The position numbers were made by a program, and so were the translations under genes. Below, one piece after another: positions 53,510 through 62,335 of a stretch of DNA of 64,000 nucleotides (positions are counted from its first letter, which is position 1; every line of letters begins with the position of its first letter). The notes beneath the pieces were generated by a model that was given only the letters and a program-made list of their open reading frames with translations, was not told the origin of the DNA and ran no database searches. The stretch comes from Pseudothioclava sp033100795 (GTDB lineage: Bacteria > Pseudomonadota > Alphaproteobacteria > Rhodobacterales > Rhodobacteraceae): positions 496,001-560,000 of the forward strand of contig NZ_JAWLVI010000001.1 of the NCBI RefSeq assembly GCF_033100795.1. Reading direction: 5' to 3'.

Positions 53510-54961
53510 TCAGCCGATCCGGTAGTTCGGGCTTTCGCGCGTGATCTGCACGTCGTGAACGTGGCTTTCCTTCAGCCCCGCGCCGGTAATACGCACGAAA
53601 TTGCAGTTCTTGCGCATCTCGGCCACGGTCGCGTTGCCCGTGTAGCCCATCGAGGCGCGCAGACCGCCCACCATCTGGTGCAGAACGGTCGAGACCGGCC
53701 CCTTATACGGCACCTGCCCCTCGATCCCCTCGGGAACGAGTTTGTCCGACGCCGCATCCTTCTGGAAATAGCGATCCGCCGAGCCGCGCGCCATCGCGCC
53801 AAGCGAGCCCATCCCGCGATAGGATTTGAACGAGCGCCCCTGATACAGGATCACCTCGCCCGGGGATTCATCGGTCCCCGCGATCATCGAGCCGACCATC
53901 GCAACCGAAGCCCCCGCCGCAATCGCCTTCGAGAAATCGCCCGAGAACTTGATGCCGCCATCCGCGATGACCGGAACGTCGCCTGCTGCGCCTGCGCAAT
54001 CCATGATCGCGGTCAACTGCGGCACGCCAACGCCCGCCACCATCCGCGTGGTGCAGATCGAGCCGGGGCCAATCCCCACCTTCACCGCGTCGACGCCCGC
54101 GTCGATCAGCGCTTTGGTCGCTGCCGCCGTCGCCACGTTGCCCGCGATCACCTGAACCTTATCGCCAAATTCCTTCTTGGCGCGGCTCACGGCCTCCAGC
54201 ACACCGGCGCTATGGCCATGCGCCGTGTCGATGACGATAATGTCGACGCCCGCATCAACCAGCGCAGCCGAGCGTTCAAATCCTGCCTCACCCACGCCGG
54301 TAGCCGCCGCCACACGCAGGCGCCCCAGCTCGTCCTTGCAGGCCGAAGGGTTCAGCACCGCCATCTCGGTATCTTTCAGCGTCAGAAGGCCGGTCAGGTG
54401 GCCTTGGTTATCGGTGACCAGCAGCTTCTCGATCCGGCGCGCCTTCATCAGCGAGATCGCCTCGTCACGGTCGGCAGGCTCGCGCAGGATCGCAAGGTTG
54501 TCCGAGGTCATCACCGCAGACACCGGCGTATCATCAGAGGTCGCAAAGCGCATATCGCGGTTGGTCACAATACCCACAACGCGACGCTCGGCATCAACCA
54601 CGGGGAAGCCGGTGAAATTATAGGTCGCGCACAGCGCGCGCGCATCCGCGATGGTCTGATCGGCTGTCAGCGTGACAGGGTTATAAACGATACCGGATTC
54701 AAAACGCTTCACACGGGCGACCTCGGCGGCCTGCGCGGCAACATCAAGGTTCTTGTGGATCACGCCCACGCCGCCCGCCTGCGCCATCGCGATCGCCATA
54801 CGCGCCTCGGTCACCGTATCCATCGCCGAGGACATCAGCGGAATCTTCAGCTTGATCTTGCGGGTGACAAAGGTCGATGTTTCAGCGGTCGAGGGAAGCA
54901 CAGAGCTTGCCGCCGGAACCAGCAAAACGTCGTCGAAAGTGAGAGCCTCACGAATCTGCAT
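53510..54961 (-). CDS. guaB: IMP dehydrogenase
   Basis: Oxidises IMP to XMP with NAD+, the step before GuaA. 483 residues from the ATG at 54961 (GGAG 8 nt upstream). TFDDVLLVPAAS at the N-terminus, two CBS domains inserted at about 90-200 (MTSDNLAILREPA, LLVTDNQGHLTGLLT), catalytic Cys in GPGSICTTRMVAGVG, flap with GRSFKSYRGMGSLGAM. Single gene with its own terminator. Confidence 0.97.
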   Translation of the reverse strand: MQIREALTFDDVLLVPAASSVLPSTAETSTFVTRKIKLKIPLMSSAMDTVTEARMAIAMAQAGGVGVIHKNLDVAAQAAEVARVKRFESGIVYNPVTLTADQTIADARALCATYNFTGFPVVDAERRVVGIVTNRDMRFATSDDTPVSAVMTSDNLAILREPADRDEAISLMKARRIEKLLVTDNQGHLTGLLTLKDTEMAVLNPSACKDELGRLRVAAATGVGEAGFERSAALVDAGVDIIVIDTAHGHSAGVLEAVSRAKKEFGDKVQVIAGNVATAAATKALIDAGVDAVKVGIGPGSICTTRMVAGVGVPQLTAIMDCAGAAGDVPVIADGGIKFSGDFSKAIAAGASVAMVGSMIAGTDESPGEVILYQGRSFKSYRGMGSLGAMARGSADRYFQKDAASDKLVPEGIEGQVPYKGPVSTVLHQMVGGLRASMGYTGNATVAEMRKNCNFVRITGAGLKESHVHDVQITRESPNYRIG

Positions 54962-55030
54962 TGGGGGTACTCCGTGGCAGGGAACGATTGGCACGTCCCC
55001 ATTCCACGCATAGCCCCGGAAAGCAACCCC

Positions 55031-55996
55031 TCAGGCGGCAGCCGCGTTGGTTTTTATCGCAAGCGACCCGCTGGCCCAGTCTTTCAGGATGCGAAACGCG
55101 ATCCAGGGGATCACCAGCGTCGCCAGCACCAGCACCAGCCCGCCCGGCACCCGCCAGATGCCGCCCATCGCCAGCCAGAACCCTGCAAGAGAGGCCAGCG
55201 GGAAGGTCAGCGCCCCCCACATCGGCGAGAACCCCGCCGCCAGAAGCCAGCGCACACCGCCAATCATCGCGACCAAAATCGCCGCGCAAAGCACCGCGAA
55301 GATGGTTGCCATCGCTTCGGAGTTAAACCCCTGCGCAACCGTTCCCAAAAGAGCGGCGGGGGCCAGATGGATTGCCAGCAGAGGACGAAGGGGCGCGGGC
55401 ACGCTGGCCGCTCCGAATTGCTGCATCTGCACCGTCCAGATTACAACGACCGAGACCATCGCGACCCAAAACAGCGGAAAGGCCACAGAGGTCTTCCCCA
55501 TGCCCGTAGCAACCACCGAAGCCACGATCCAGCCCGAGAAGATGAGCTGGAACACGGGGCTGACGCGGCGCTGCTCTTTCGGACCCGTAGCGAACACATA
55601 AAGCACAACCAGCGTGAGAACTCCGTGCAGCCCCAGCCCCGCATAAAGCACCATTGCCGCCATCTGTGGCACGAACGGCACCAGAAGCCCCGCGATCAGA
55701 TACACGCTTAACACCGAGGCCGCCGCCCCCGCCCGCCCCGGCAGGATGCGCAGATCCTCGGCCAGAACCTTGGGACGGCGCACGATCTTGCCCGCGAAAG
55801 CAACCAATGCGAAAGCGGCCAGCAGGGTCACCGCCCCGCCCAGAACCTGCGCAAATTCAACCGGCACGCCGAACTCGGGCGCGCCGCGGCGCCACGCCAT
55901 CGAAAGCCCCAACAGCCCAAGGATCGGCGGGAACACCGCCGGAGGAACACGCCGCCACAAGCCCTTGGGCGTGGGGTTCGGAGCCTTGAAATGCAT
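55031..55996 (-). CDS. TDT/TehA-SLAC1-like membrane transporter
   Basis: Integral membrane protein of 321 residues with about ten hydrophobic helices, typical of the tellurite-resistance/dicarboxylate transporter (TDT) family: RVPPAVFPPILGLLGLSMAWR at the start, KIVRRPKVLAEDL and HGVLTLVVLYVFATGP. Family members export anions such as tellurite, sulfite or malate. Neighbours (guaB, FemAB-like gene) give no hint about the anion. Confidence 0.87.
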   Translation of the reverse strand: MHFKAPNPTPKGLWRRVPPAVFPPILGLLGLSMAWRRGAPEFGVPVEFAQVLGGAVTLLAAFALVAFAGKIVRRPKVLAEDLRILPGRAGAAASVLSVYLIAGLLVPFVPQMAAMVLYAGLGLHGVLTLVVLYVFATGPKEQRRVSPVFQLIFSGWIVASVVATGMGKTSVAFPLFWVAMVSVVVIWTVQMQQFGAASVPAPLRPLLAIHLAPAALLGTVAQGFNSEAMATIFAVLCAAILVAMIGGVRWLLAAGFSPMWGALTFPLASLAGFWLAMGGIWRVPGGLVLVLATLVIPWIAFRILKDWASGSLAIKTNAAAA

Positions 55997-56070
55997 CGGA
56001 CACCTGCCTCGTCAACCTTAATACGGAGGGCAATCTGCACCATTTGCGCGCCCGAGGAAAGAGCCGCTGT

Positions 56071-56970
56071 CTACCCCGGCAGGCTCCAGAGTGTCGGGCC
56101 AAGTTCGCGGACCCGCGCCCCCGTCCCGAGCTTGAAATGCATCAGCCCCGCGCCGCGCTCGGAGTTGACATCCCCCAGATCGAACCAGCGCACCCCCCGC
56201 GCCCGCAGCGCCAAAGCCGCCCTCCACAGCAGCAGGTTATGCGCGCCGGTCTCGCGCCCCTCGGGGCCGCTCCAGCCCGCGTGATAGGTCGCGCTGTCAC
56301 CGTGGAGCAGGACCACCACCCCTGCCAGCGGCGCCTCCCCGCACCCCATCGCCTCCAGCGTCAGAACCCCTTTGGACCCCGCAACGGCTTGCCATGCCAA
56401 GACAAACCCCGGCGGCAGGCTGCGATAGCCGCGCAGCACCTGCTGGCTGGCCTCCTGCGCCAAAATCCATGCGGGGTCACGCGCCGGCCTGACCTGCGCA
56501 ATCTCGCGCTCTGCACGCCCCAGACGATTGCGCCATTTCCCCTGCAATCCCGCCCGAAGCGCGGGTTCATCCGCCTCAAGCGCCCATATCGCCTGATGGC
56601 GCGGGGTAATCAGCGGCACCAGCCCCCTGCCCGAAACCGGCTCCTCCGGCATCGCCAGAAGCACGCCGGGAACCTCGCGCGCCAGCCCGCGCAACACCCT
56701 GCGGTGGTCCGGGGGCTGAAGGGCGCCGCAGATCACCAGCGCGCGGGCGCAGCTCCACACCCCCTTGCGCCCGACGATCTGCGCCATGGCGACAGGCCGC
56801 CCATTGAGCAGGGCAACCATCCGCCGCAGCCCGCGACCGGCCCCGCGCGCGATCTCGCCATAGGTGAAATCGGCCTGCATCGCCGTGCTCCGATGCGGCG
56901 ACAGCGCCCGCAAGGCCGTGTCCCACCCGCGCCCGTTCCCCGTCCAATGCTGAAAAACGATATTTTTCAT
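56071..56970 (-). CDS. FemAB/GNAT-like acyltransferase
   Basis: 299 residues. Two-lobed FemAB-type pattern: AMQADFTYGEIAR at about residue 30, KWRNRLGRAEREIAQVR mid-protein, and GDSATYHAGWSGPEGRETGA, NLLLWRAALALRARGVRWFD and LGDVNSERGAGLMHFKLG in the C-terminal lobe, where HFKLGxG is the usual closing motif. Related proteins add amino acids to peptidoglycan peptides or act in polysaccharide or lipid modification. ATG at 56970 has no good ribosome site; a second candidate is Met31. Two CtrA-like TTAA elements lie 9-39 bp upstream. Confidence 0.82.
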   Translation of the reverse strand: MKNIVFQHWTGNGRGWDTALRALSPHRSTAMQADFTYGEIARGAGRGLRRMVALLNGRPVAMAQIVGRKGVWSCARALVICGALQPPDHRRVLRGLAREVPGVLLAMPEEPVSGRGLVPLITPRHQAIWALEADEPALRAGLQGKWRNRLGRAEREIAQVRPARDPAWILAQEASQQVLRGYRSLPPGFVLAWQAVAGSKGVLTLEAMGCGEAPLAGVVVLLHGDSATYHAGWSGPEGRETGAHNLLLWRAALALRARGVRWFDLGDVNSERGAGLMHFKLGTGARVRELGPTLWSLPG

Positions 56971-56978
56971 GAGAGGTG

Positions 56979-57009
56979 TTAAAACAAAATTTACCTAATG
57001 AACGATTAA
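56979..57009. promoter_or_regulatory. Tandem near-consensus CtrA-type elements
   Basis: TTAA-N7-TTTA at 56979-56993 and CTAA-N7-TTAA at 56995-57009, each one base off TTAA-N7-TTAA, sit back to back between the FemAB-like gene and the small plus-strand ORF. The region is AT-rich, so chance is possible. Confidence 0.35.
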
Positions 57010-57034
57010 TGGGGACAACAACCACGAGGCCGAC

Positions 57035-57163
57035 ATGGCAAGCGACGAAAACCCCATCCCCGAACCCCGCCTGACACTATGGGTGGCTCTGATCGCCGCG
57101 ACGGTGTTCTCGGCACTCTGGCTTGCAAGTTTCGCCATGCTGCGACTCGTTGGATGGGTTTGA
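57035..57163 (+). CDS. Small single-pass membrane peptide, 42 aa, unrecognised
   Basis: ATG at 57035 with GAGG at 57026-57029. Hydrophilic, Pro-rich start (MASDENPIPEPRL), then one hydrophobic segment of about 22 residues ending in LVGWV. Good ribosome site spacing and a classic small-membrane-protein composition support it, but there is no overlap or known family. Followed by 200 bp before fadL. Confidence 0.5.
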   Translation: MASDENPIPEPRLTLWVALIAATVFSALWLASFAMLRLVGWV

Positions 57164-57366
57164 AAAACCAATGCAAAATGAACCGTTCAGTGCAAGATGA
57201 CGATAAAAATGCGAAAACCGTGTCGCCCTCGCAACAAGCTGCGCCGCAGCATCACAACAGCTTGTCAATCGACGCCACGTCACCCCATCGTGCAAATTGA
57301 TTCACAATCGTGTCATGGTAGCGTTGACGTGAAGGGAAAGTATTCTTTCAGGGAAGAGGAACAACA

Positions 57367-58473
57367 ATGAAAAACGTACTCATGACGGCAAGCGTGCTGG
57401 CTTTTGCTGCCGGGTCCGCCGTCGCAGGGGGGATCGAACGCTCCACGCAATCGACCGCAATTCTATTCGAGAATGCGGACAACTATCTTGAATTCAACTT
57501 CGGCGCGGTAAACCCAAGCGTGTCCGGCACGGCGATCCCGGCCCTTGGCGGCTTCGGGTCGGGCGACATGGCTGGAAACTACAAGTCGCTGTCCTTCGGC
57601 TACAAAAAAGCCCTGACTGACAAGCTTGATCTGGCGATCATCTACGATCAGCCGCTTGGAGCCGATGTCAATTACGCAGCCGGCACGAACTATGTGATTC
57701 AAGGCTCCACCGCCGAAATCAAAAGCGACTCGCTGACCGCGCTGATGCGCTACAAAATGCCCCAGAACGTCTCGCTCATTGGCGGGGTGCGGGCCCTGCG
57801 CACATCTGGTGTGGCAGATTTGAACGTATTTGTTCCCGGCATAGGCCCTACCCCATATGCGCTACAGTCGACGAAAGAGACCGATTTTGGCTATGTTCTG
57901 GGCGTCGCCTGGGAAAAGCCGGAAATTGCAGCCCGCGTTTCGCTGACCTATAACTCGGCTATCACGCACAACTTCACGGCGCTGTCCGAGTCCTCCCTGG
58001 TTCCGGGCGCCGATGATCAGTTTGAGACCGAAGTGCCGCAATCGGTGAACCTTGATTTCCAGACTGGCATCGCCGCAAACACCTTGCTCTTCGGTTCGGT
58101 GCGTTGGGTGGATTGGTCAGCTTTCAAGCTTGACCCCAAAGGCTACTCGGCGACTTACGGCGATCCGCTCGTCTACTATGACAACGATGTTGTCACCTAC
58201 AGCCTCGGGCTTGGCCGCAAGTTCAATGAGAACTGGTCGGGCGCGATCATGTACGGTTACGAGAAATCGGCAGGCGATCCGACCGGCAACCTCGGCCCGA
58301 CGGACGGCTTCAAATCCTACGGAATCGCGGCCACCTACACCCAGGAAAACGTCAAAATCACGGGCGGTGTTCGCTACGTCGATATCGGCGATGCGACCAC
58401 TCGCGTCTACAACAGCTCGTTTACCGACAACAAAGGCTGGGGCGCGGGTATCCGCATCGGCTACAGCTTCTAA
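57367..58473 (+). CDS. FadL/OmpP1-type outer-membrane transport protein
   Basis: 368 residues, an outer-membrane beta-barrel of the FadL/TodX family for uptake of hydrophobic compounds. Signal peptide residues 1-20 (MKNVLMTASVLAFAAGSAVA). The mature N-terminus GGIERSTQSTAILFENADNY fits the hatch region. Alternating strand pattern to a C-terminal IRIGYSF with terminal Phe, the usual BAM recognition signature. Shorter than E. coli FadL (about 420). Spacer 57164-57366 contains TTGACG at 57324-57329 but no convincing -10. Confidence 0.9.
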   Translation: MKNVLMTASVLAFAAGSAVAGGIERSTQSTAILFENADNYLEFNFGAVNPSVSGTAIPALGGFGSGDMAGNYKSLSFGYKKALTDKLDLAIIYDQPLGADVNYAAGTNYVIQGSTAEIKSDSLTALMRYKMPQNVSLIGGVRALRTSGVADLNVFVPGIGPTPYALQSTKETDFGYVLGVAWEKPEIAARVSLTYNSAITHNFTALSESSLVPGADDQFETEVPQSVNLDFQTGIAANTLLFGSVRWVDWSAFKLDPKGYSATYGDPLVYYDNDVVTYSLGLGRKFNENWSGAIMYGYEKSAGDPTGNLGPTDGFKSYGIAATYTQENVKITGGVRYVDIGDATTRVYNSSFTDNKGWGAGIRIGYSF

Positions 58474-58497
58474 GCGAGACGCTTGAAATCAGCATCG

Positions 58498-58523
58498 AAA
58501 CCCCGCTGGAAACGGCGGGGTTT
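58498..58523 (+). terminator. Intrinsic terminator of the fadL-like gene
   Basis: AAACCCCGC (58498-58506), 8-nt loop, GCGGGGTTT (58515-58523) followed by TTT. It lies 25 nt after the stop. Confidence 0.9.
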
Positions 58524-58590
58524 TTTCTGTTCTTGTATCGGGCACAAGTTCCGGGTGGCGAGCGGTCTTTTGGATCGTTAAAAACCTCGC

Positions 58591-59496
58591 ATGAGCCAAC
58601 CGATCCCAGCCCTTCAATCCCGCATGGCGCCCCTGACTTGGGGCTTGCTCCTGATCCTTGCAATGATCTGGGGCAGCTCGTTTCTGGCCAATCGCGCGGC
58701 CCTTGAGGGCGTGGGCGTCCTGACCACTGTTGCCTTTCGAGTAGCGGGTGGCGCCTTTTTCCTTTGGGTTTATGTGTTCGCACGCGGCATCAAACGCCCA
58801 ACAGGCCTGCGCCCCGTACTTGCCTTTTTGCTGATGGGGGCCTTTGGCAACGCCCTTCCCTTTTCGCTGATCGTCTGGGGGCAGCAGCATATCAACGCTG
58901 GCCTTGCCTCCATCCTGAACGCCTCGGCGGCGGTCTTTGGCGTTGTTATCGCCGCCGTTGTCTTTTCTGATGAGCGCCTGACGCGCCATAAAGCCCTTGG
59001 TGTCGCGGTTGGCTTTGCCGGGGTCATCATCGCCATTGGCTGGGAATCACTGACCACCATTGACCCAAGCGCCTTAGGCCAATGGGCAATTGTGGCTGCC
59101 TCGTTTTCCTATGGCGTTGGCGCGGCCCTCGCGCGCGTTTTGATGCGGGGTTTCGCCCCCGAGGTTTCGGCCGCTGGCGCGCTGACCGGTGCGGCCGTAT
59201 GGATGATCCCGATGATGCTGATGGTCGAGGGTGTCCCGGATTTCAATTGGCCGATCCAAAGCCTGACCGGCGTCGTCTGGCTGGCCTTTGTCTGCTCGGC
59301 GCTGGCCTATCTGCTGTATTTCCACATCCTGCAAGTCGCGGGTATGGCGAATATTTCGCTTGTCGGGCTGCTCATCCCGCCCTTTGCCATCGTCGCGGGT
59401 GCCGTTGTTTATGGCGAACGCCTGGGCATGAACGAAATCACGGGCTTCGTGGTGCTGACCCTTGGCCTTCTGATCCTGCGCTCCGAGAAAAGCTGA
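58591..59496 (+). CDS. EamA/DMT-superfamily transporter
   Basis: Inner-membrane protein of 301 residues with ten predicted helices in two EamA repeats: WGLLLILAMIWGSSFLANRAAL at the start, LIVWGQQHINAGLASILNAS at the end of repeat 1, and a matching SFSYGVGAALARVL / LLIPPFAIVAGAVVYGE in repeat 2. The family exports amino acids, nucleosides or drugs; substrate not readable. Alternative start Met12 at 58624; neither has a clear ribosome site. Confidence 0.92.
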   Translation: MSQPIPALQSRMAPLTWGLLLILAMIWGSSFLANRAALEGVGVLTTVAFRVAGGAFFLWVYVFARGIKRPTGLRPVLAFLLMGAFGNALPFSLIVWGQQHINAGLASILNASAAVFGVVIAAVVFSDERLTRHKALGVAVGFAGVIIAIGWESLTTIDPSALGQWAIVAASFSYGVGAALARVLMRGFAPEVSAAGALTGAAVWMIPMMLMVEGVPDFNWPIQSLTGVVWLAFVCSALAYLLYFHILQVAGMANISLVGLLIPPFAIVAGAVVYGERLGMNEITGFVVLTLGLLILRSEKS

Positions 59497-59562
59497 CGCA
59501 AATCCTGCGTGACGGGCGCCTTGGTTTTGCGCTAAGTCCTTGGGCAAGCATGAGGTGAGCGA

Positions 59563-60417
59563 ATGATCTACAAGACCCGCGCAGACTGGACCGCTGCAAC
59601 GCGCAAGCGTGTGCTTGTGTTTGGCATGTCCGGACTGGGCAAGACCTATGTCAGCGCGATGCTGCGTGAGCGGGCCTGGTTCCACTACTCGATCGATTAC
59701 CGCATCGGAACGCGCTACATGGGCGAATATATCGCGGACAACTTCAAACGCGAGGCGATGAAGGTGCCGCTTCTGCGCGAGCTGTTGTTGACGGATTCGG
59801 TCTATATCGCGTCGAACATCACCTTTGAGAACCTTGCGCCTTTGTCCACCTATCTGGGCAAACCCGGCTCGCCTGCGCGGGGCGGCCTGCCCTTTGACGA
59901 ATATACCCACCGCCAGAACCAGCACCGCGTGGCCGAGACCTCGGCGCTCCTGGATACCGGCCATTTCATCAACCGCGCGGACGAGATCTACCGGATCGGC
60001 AATTTCATCTGCGATACGGGGGGGTCGATCTGCGAGGTGGTCGATCCGAACGATCCGAACGATCCGATTATGACGCATCTGTCGAAAAACCTGCTGATGG
60101 TCTGGATCGAAGGCTCTGACGCGCATACCGAAGAGCTTGTGCGCCGTTTCGATCGCGCGCCGAAGCCGATGTATTACCAGCCCGAGTTTCTGGAACGCAA
60201 ATGGGTCGAATACCGCGTGCAGCGCGGGCTGAAAGAGGACGAGGTCGATCCCGATGACTTCGTGCGCTGGACCTATCGTCAGGCGCTCGAACACCGCCAG
60301 CCGCGCTATCGCGCGATGGCGCAAAACTGGGGGATCACGGTCAAGGCCGAAGAGGTTGCCCTTGTCCGCGACGAAAAAGACTTTAGATCGCTTGTTGAAA
60401 GCAAGTTGCCTGCGTAA
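59563..60417 (+). CDS. P-loop ATPase/kinase-like protein of unknown role, upstream of metA
   Basis: 284 residues. ATG at 59563 has GAGGTGAG just upstream. Walker A is VFGMSGLGKTYVS near residue 25. There is no convincing ABC, AAA+ or sulfotransferase signature, and the middle has an FINRADEIYRIGNFICDTGG block that looks catalytic. A 9-bp unit GATCCGAAC repeats in tandem near 60044-60070, encoding DPNDPND. Ends 39 bp before metA on the same strand, so probably cotranscribed. Small-molecule or protein phosphorylation is a guess; I do not recognise the family. Confidence 0.8.
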   Translation: MIYKTRADWTAATRKRVLVFGMSGLGKTYVSAMLRERAWFHYSIDYRIGTRYMGEYIADNFKREAMKVPLLRELLLTDSVYIASNITFENLAPLSTYLGKPGSPARGGLPFDEYTHRQNQHRVAETSALLDTGHFINRADEIYRIGNFICDTGGSICEVVDPNDPNDPIMTHLSKNLLMVWIEGSDAHTEELVRRFDRAPKPMYYQPEFLERKWVEYRVQRGLKEDEVDPDDFVRWTYRQALEHRQPRYRAMAQNWGITVKAEEVALVRDEKDFRSLVESKLPA

Positions 60418-60456
60418 CGAGTTACCTTAATAACGCCTTGTAGAGGACTGAAACCA

Positions 60457-61377
60457 ATGCCTATCACGCTCCCGGAAACGCTCCCTGCCTTCGACATTCT
60501 GTCGCAGGAAGGCGTGATGGTGATGTCGCCGGGGCGTGCCGCTACGCAGGATATTCGTCCTTTGCGCTTTGGTCTTTTGAACCTGATGCCGAAGAAAATC
60601 CAGACCGAGAACCAGTTCGCGCGTCTGATCGGGGCGACGCCCTTGCAGATTGATTTCCAACTGATCCGCATGAGCGAGCACCAGACCAAGAACACCGCCG
60701 CCGAGCATATGGAGGCCTTCTACCGCCCCTTCGCAGAGGTCGAAGCCTCGGGCGAGCGGTTTGACGGGCTGATCATCACCGGCGCGCCGATCGAGCAGAT
60801 CCCCTTCGAGGAGGTCACCTACTGGGACGAGCTGCGCCGCGTGTTCGACTGGACACAAACCCATGTGTTCTCGACCTTTGGCGTGTGCTGGGGCGGCATG
60901 GCGATGGCCTATCACTTCCACGGCGTCAATAAACACGCGCTGGACCACAAGGCGTTCGGCTGCTTCCGTCACCACAATTGTGCGCCCGCCTCACCCTATC
61001 TGCGCGGGTTCTCGGACGACCTTCTGGTGCCGGTCAGCCGCTGGACCGAGATGCGTGGCGACGAGATCAAGGCGGCAGGGATGAAAATTCTTCTGGATTC
61101 AGATGAAACCGGCCCCTGTCTGGTTGAGGACGCAGCGCACCGCGCGCTCTATGTGTTCAACCATTTCGAGTATGACTCGGGCACGCTGAAGGAAGAGTAT
61201 GACCGCGACGTCTCGGTCGGGAAGCCGATCAACGTGCCGCTGAACTACTACCCCGATGACGACCCCTCGCAGACACCCAGTAACCGCTGGAAATCGCACG
61301 CACATTTGCTTTACGGCAACTGGGTGAACGAGGTCTATCAGGGGACGCCTTACGATCTGGCCGACATCGGACGCTAG
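60457..61377 (+). CDS. metA: Homoserine O-acyltransferase MetA, acetyl-type by sequence
   Basis: 306 residues. Activates homoserine for methionine synthesis. Catalytic Cys144 in FGVCWGG, His/Glu pair in FNHFEYD, N-terminal IRPLRFGLLNLMPKKIQTE typical of MetA. At the specificity position (E. coli Gly111) this protein has Glu113 in GAPIEQIPFEE, the residue that studies of Bacillus MetA associate with acetyl-CoA rather than succinyl-CoA. So it is probably homoserine O-acetyltransferase. AGAGGA 8 nt upstream of the ATG. No SAM riboswitch fits the 39-bp spacer. Confidence 0.94.
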   Translation: MPITLPETLPAFDILSQEGVMVMSPGRAATQDIRPLRFGLLNLMPKKIQTENQFARLIGATPLQIDFQLIRMSEHQTKNTAAEHMEAFYRPFAEVEASGERFDGLIITGAPIEQIPFEEVTYWDELRRVFDWTQTHVFSTFGVCWGGMAMAYHFHGVNKHALDHKAFGCFRHHNCAPASPYLRGFSDDLLVPVSRWTEMRGDEIKAAGMKILLDSDETGPCLVEDAAHRALYVFNHFEYDSGTLKEEYDRDVSVGKPINVPLNYYPDDDPSQTPSNRWKSHAHLLYGNWVNEVYQGTPYDLADIGR

Positions 61378-61453
61378 GCGCCCCTTGCGGGGTATTCGTC
61401 CGCCGCTATAGTCAACTCCGTTAACATTTCCGATGGGCAGACGGAGACAGGCC

Positions 61454-62335
61454 ATGAGCAAAGCGCAGGACATCCCCTTCGTGGGCGACATCACCCGCTT
61501 TTTGAAAGACGAGGCGCCAAAGGAGATCCGCAAAGCCATTGAACATGCGGGCAAGGACGACATCCTCTCGCAAAGCTACCCTTACCGCGAGGAGCTGAAA
61601 TCCAAAGCCTATGAACGCCAGATGGAGGCGCTCCAGATCGAACTGGTCAAGATGCTCTGGGATCTGAAAGCGACCGGCAAGCGCCTTGTCGTTCTGTTCG
61701 AGGGGCGCGATGCCGCCGGAAAAGGCGGCACGATCGAGCGGATGCGCGAGAACCTGAACCCACGCTCGGCCTATGTCGTGGCGCTGCCAAAACCCACCGA
61801 GACCGAGGCGACCCAATGGTATTTCCAGCGCTACGTCGATTGGCTGCCTGCTGCCGGTGAAATCGCGCTTTTCGATCGCAGCTGGTATAACCGCGGTGTG
61901 GTCGAGCATGTCTTTGGTTTTTGCACCCCCGAACAGCGCGAGCATTTCTTCGCGCAACTTCCGAGTTTCGAGAAAATGCTGGTCGATGAGGGGATTGTGC
62001 TGGTCAAGCTCTGGCTTAACGTCGGGCGCGCCGAGCAGTTGAAACGCTTTCTCGACCGCGAGAATGACCCGCTCAAACAGTGGAAGCTCTCATGGATCGA
62101 CGTCGAGGGGCTCAAGAGATGGGACGCCTATTCGGCAGCAATTCAGGACACGCTTGAGCGGTCTTCGACCGAGCATGCACCCTGGACTGTGGTCCGATCG
62201 GACGACAAAAAACGCGCCCGCATCGCCGCAATCCAGACCGTTCTGACTGCCGTGGACTACGCGAAGAAAGACACCCAAGCTATTGGTACAATTGACGCTT
62301 CGATCTGCGGCGGGGTTGACCTTCTGAATGTCTAA
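61454..62335 (+). CDS. ppk2: Polyphosphate kinase 2
   Basis: 293 residues of the PPK2 family, single-domain class. Walker A VLFEGRDAAGKGGTIERM, lid/Walker B FDRSWYNRGVVEHVFGF, then KLWLNVGRAEQLKRFLDR and KRARIAAIQTVL. Transfers phosphate between polyphosphate and nucleotides. The ATG at 61454 is chosen over an upstream in-frame start. Its last 8 bp overlap the start of the TetR gene. A small hairpin (CCCC TTGC GGGG near 61381) follows metA. Confidence 0.94.
   Translation: MSKAQDIPFVGDITRFLKDEAPKEIRKAIEHAGKDDILSQSYPYREELKSKAYERQMEALQIELVKMLWDLKATGKRLVVLFEGRDAAGKGGTIERMRENLNPRSAYVVALPKPTETEATQWYFQRYVDWLPAAGEIALFDRSWYNRGVVEHVFGFCTPEQREHFFAQLPSFEKMLVDEGIVLVKLWLNVGRAEQLKRFLDRENDPLKQWKLSWIDVEGLKRWDAYSAAIQDTLERSSTEHAPWTVVRSDDKKRARIAAIQTVLTAVDYAKKDTQAIGTIDASICGGVDLLNV

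Noticed and set aside
52886..55711. A 941-codon plus-strand frame opposite rsmB, guaB and the TDT gene
   Set aside because: Same kind of high-GC antisense shadow; Arg/His-rich, and the minus-strand genes carry all catalytic motifs.
57324..57346. TTGACG-led sigma70 promoter for the fadL-like gene
   Set aside because: A good -35 hexamer, but TATTCT lies only 11 nt away and nothing resembling a -10 lies at 16-18 nt.
60418..60456. SAM-II riboswitch before metA
   Set aside because: The spacer is only 39 nt and lacks the pseudoknot elements; such a riboswitch does not fit.
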